Positions 62,926-64,000 of a stretch of 64,000 nucleotides of DNA are shown one piece after another. The position numbers and the translations under genes were made by a program. Each line of letters starts with the position of its first letter. The stretch's first letter is position 1. The stretch is from Litoribaculum gwangyangense (lineage in GTDB: Bacteria > Bacteroidota > Bacteroidia > Flavobacteriales > Flavobacteriaceae). The DNA is taken from positions 310,001 to 374,000 of the forward strand of contig NZ_BAABJW010000003.1 in assembly GCF_039543505.1 (NCBI RefSeq). Direction: 5' to 3'. The notes beneath the pieces are model-generated. The model was not told the origin of the DNA. It did no database searches and saw only the letters and a program-made list of their open reading frames with translations.

Positions 62926-64000
62926 TCACTCCCAGTTGTCTGTTCTGAACGGAGAAGCGGGAAGTCCTTGAGAGTTAAATAACGTTCCGGTAGGGCAATT
63001 TTTAAATCCATAGCGAACGGCTTCTGGTTGCTTAACGAGCTCTGAGAAAACAGTCACAGTATTATCTTCATTTATTTCAGCAATTGCCGGATAAAAAACC
63101 CTATCCCTTCCCGCTACTTCAAAACCAGTTAAAGGATGACCAAAATTAGATAAGCCATCGTCAACATAATCGAAATAAAGTACGATTTTACCATTTTCAG
63201 TTTTAATCATTTTTTTATACAATGGTCCTGAAAAAATAATATCTTTCATATCATAGGTTTTGGAGAGTGCCCAATATGCGAGGCGTTCTCCTACCTGCCG
63301 TTTGTTTGGAGGATGAATAAATTCGCAGTCGCCAATATCCATAGTAACTGCCATTCCAGTGTTTCTGACATTTTGCAAGGTTTTTAACTGTGATTCTCTT
63401 ACTAATGCTCCGACAGGTATTCTCGATTCTTTTCCAAATGGTGCTATCTGCACAAAGTAAAAAGGTAAATCGCCATGTCCCCATTGGTTTCGCCATTGCC
63501 TTATCATAGCGGGAAACAAATCGGCATATTCTTTTGCGTTTTCCCTGTTTCCTTCACCCTGATACCAAATAAACCCTTTGATTGTGAATCCCTTGAGTGG
63601 ATGTATCATTCCATTGTATACAAAAACTGGTGCTCGTTGGGGTTTTTCTTTTGGAATTTCTTTCTCAATTTCAATATTCTTAAATTTTGTTATCGTTTTC
63701 TCATCCATCCATGCTTCAACTTTGGATGCCCCCCATGCTACACTAATCAATCCAATAGGTACATTATTCAATGAATCATGGAGTGTTTTTCCGAAAAAAT
63801 GAGCCACTGCACTAAAATCTTTTGCTGTTTGTGGTTGTGCAACAGTCCATTTACCAGACACATCATTCAAAGGAACAAGACTTGCCTTTCTATCCACATT
63901 AAATAACCTTATCTTATTCTTACTAGCATTTGCGATTACTTCTTCACTTCCATGAACTGGTTGGTTTTTAAATCCTTTTAATGGCATCTCCATATTTGAT
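62926..64000 (-). CDS. Sialate O-acetylesterase-like SGNH esterase, 3' part (truncated by window edge)
   Basis: The frame is open to the window edge. The last bases encode SNMEMPLKGF, the end of the block I motif GQSNMEMP, so the true start lies outside and the ATG at 63993 is internal to the catalytic motif. The visible part has FIWYQGEGN (block III-like) and DCEFIHPPNKRQVGERLA, in which the Asp and His of the triad sit. It fits CE20-like or other SASA esterases that remove O-acetyl groups from glycans. It lies upstream of the GH110 gene on the same strand. Confidence 0.87.
   Translation of the reverse strand, partial: SNMEMPLKGFKNQPVHGSEEVIANASKNKIRLFNVDRKASLVPLNDVSGKWTVAQPQTAKDFSAVAHFFGKTLHDSLNNVPIGLISVAWGASKVEAWMDEKTITKFKNIEIEKEIPKEKPQRAPVFVYNGMIHPLKGFTIKGFIWYQGEGNRENAKEYADLFPAMIRQWRNQWGHGDLPFYFVQIAPFGKESRIPVGALVRESQLKTLQNVRNTGMAVTMDIGDCEFIHPPNKRQVGERLAYWALSKTYDMKDIIFSGPLYKKMIKTENGKIVLYFDYVDDGLSNFGHPLTGFEVAGRDRVFYPAIAEINEDNTVTVFSELVKQPEAVRYGFKNCPTGTLFNSQGLPASPFRTDNWE

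Noticed and set aside
63993..64000. ATG at 63993 as start of the esterase gene
   Set aside because: The bases before it encode Ser-Asn in frame, completing the GQSNMEM motif, so the gene continues past the window edge.
26639..64000. A carrageenase or agarase gene (GH16, GH82, GH86, GH150)
   Set aside because: No sequence with the motifs of these families was recognised; the beta-helix proteins did not show features I could assign to GH82.
1..64000. tRNA, rRNA, CRISPR array or insertion sequence
   Set aside because: Intergenic regions are AT-rich with no cloverleaf-like or regularly spaced repeats that I could see, and no transposase or integrase motifs were found. A tRNAscan or CRISPR search would settle this.

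Overview
The window comes from a marine-type member of the Bacteroidetes, most likely family Flavobacteriaceae. The evidence is the AT-rich DNA, the absence of Shine-Dalgarno-like leaders, type IX secretion (T9SS) C-terminal sorting domains, two SusC/SusD pairs, a hybrid two-component regulator, and typical flavobacterial housekeeping neighbours (LemA-TPM-TPM, GSCFA-alaS, DUF1800-DUF1501, der, era). No rRNA, tRNA, CRISPR array, integrase or insertion sequence was seen.

Positions 1-26,400 are core genome. On the minus strand there is a truncated hemL, a LysM/glucosaminidase lipoprotein, a PLP-dependent ACC deaminase-like enzyme and a small HExxH protein. Plus-strand genes follow: a 54-aa DUF5522-type protein, a DUF4136 lipoprotein and a long aromatic amino acid hydroxylase. 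Next come an enoyl-CoA hydratase, a NarL-type response regulator with its TPR histidine kinase, a PQQ-like propeller protein, a GSCFA protein and alaS. The rest is an M23 peptidase-MerR pair, LemA and two TPM proteins, a T9SS propeller-like protein, der, era, an FKBP-type lipoprotein isomerase and the DUF1800-DUF1501 pair.

Positions 26,600-64,000 form a large polysaccharide utilization locus (PUL) that runs off the right edge. One minus-strand operon (41,919 to about 31,278) encodes a surface lipoprotein, SusC, SusD, a sulfatase, a beta-helix lipoprotein and an SGNH esterase. It is followed by a T9SS beta-sandwich protein, a second T9SS beta-helix protein and a short-chain dehydrogenase. A second SusC/SusD pair (47,234-42,699) has its own regulatory region. 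Upstream of it is a four-gene operon (54,915-47,539) with a T9SS repeat protein, two GH110-like beta-helix proteins and a sulfatase. A third sulfatase and the hybrid histidine kinase/AraC regulator lie on the plus strand. A canonical GH110 alpha-galactosidase and a truncated sialate O-acetylesterase-like enzyme close the window.

Taken together, the genes suggest uptake and breakdown of a sulfated, probably O-acetylated glycan with alpha-linked galactose. The glycan is inferred from gene families only. Three regulatory observations stand out: G-tract direct repeats with about 22-bp period upstream of three PUL transcription units; two nearly identical hairpins, one downstream of each SusC/SusD pair, whose extra G-U pair forms only in minus-strand RNA; and an 11-bp direct repeat with 20-bp period upstream of the GH110 gene.
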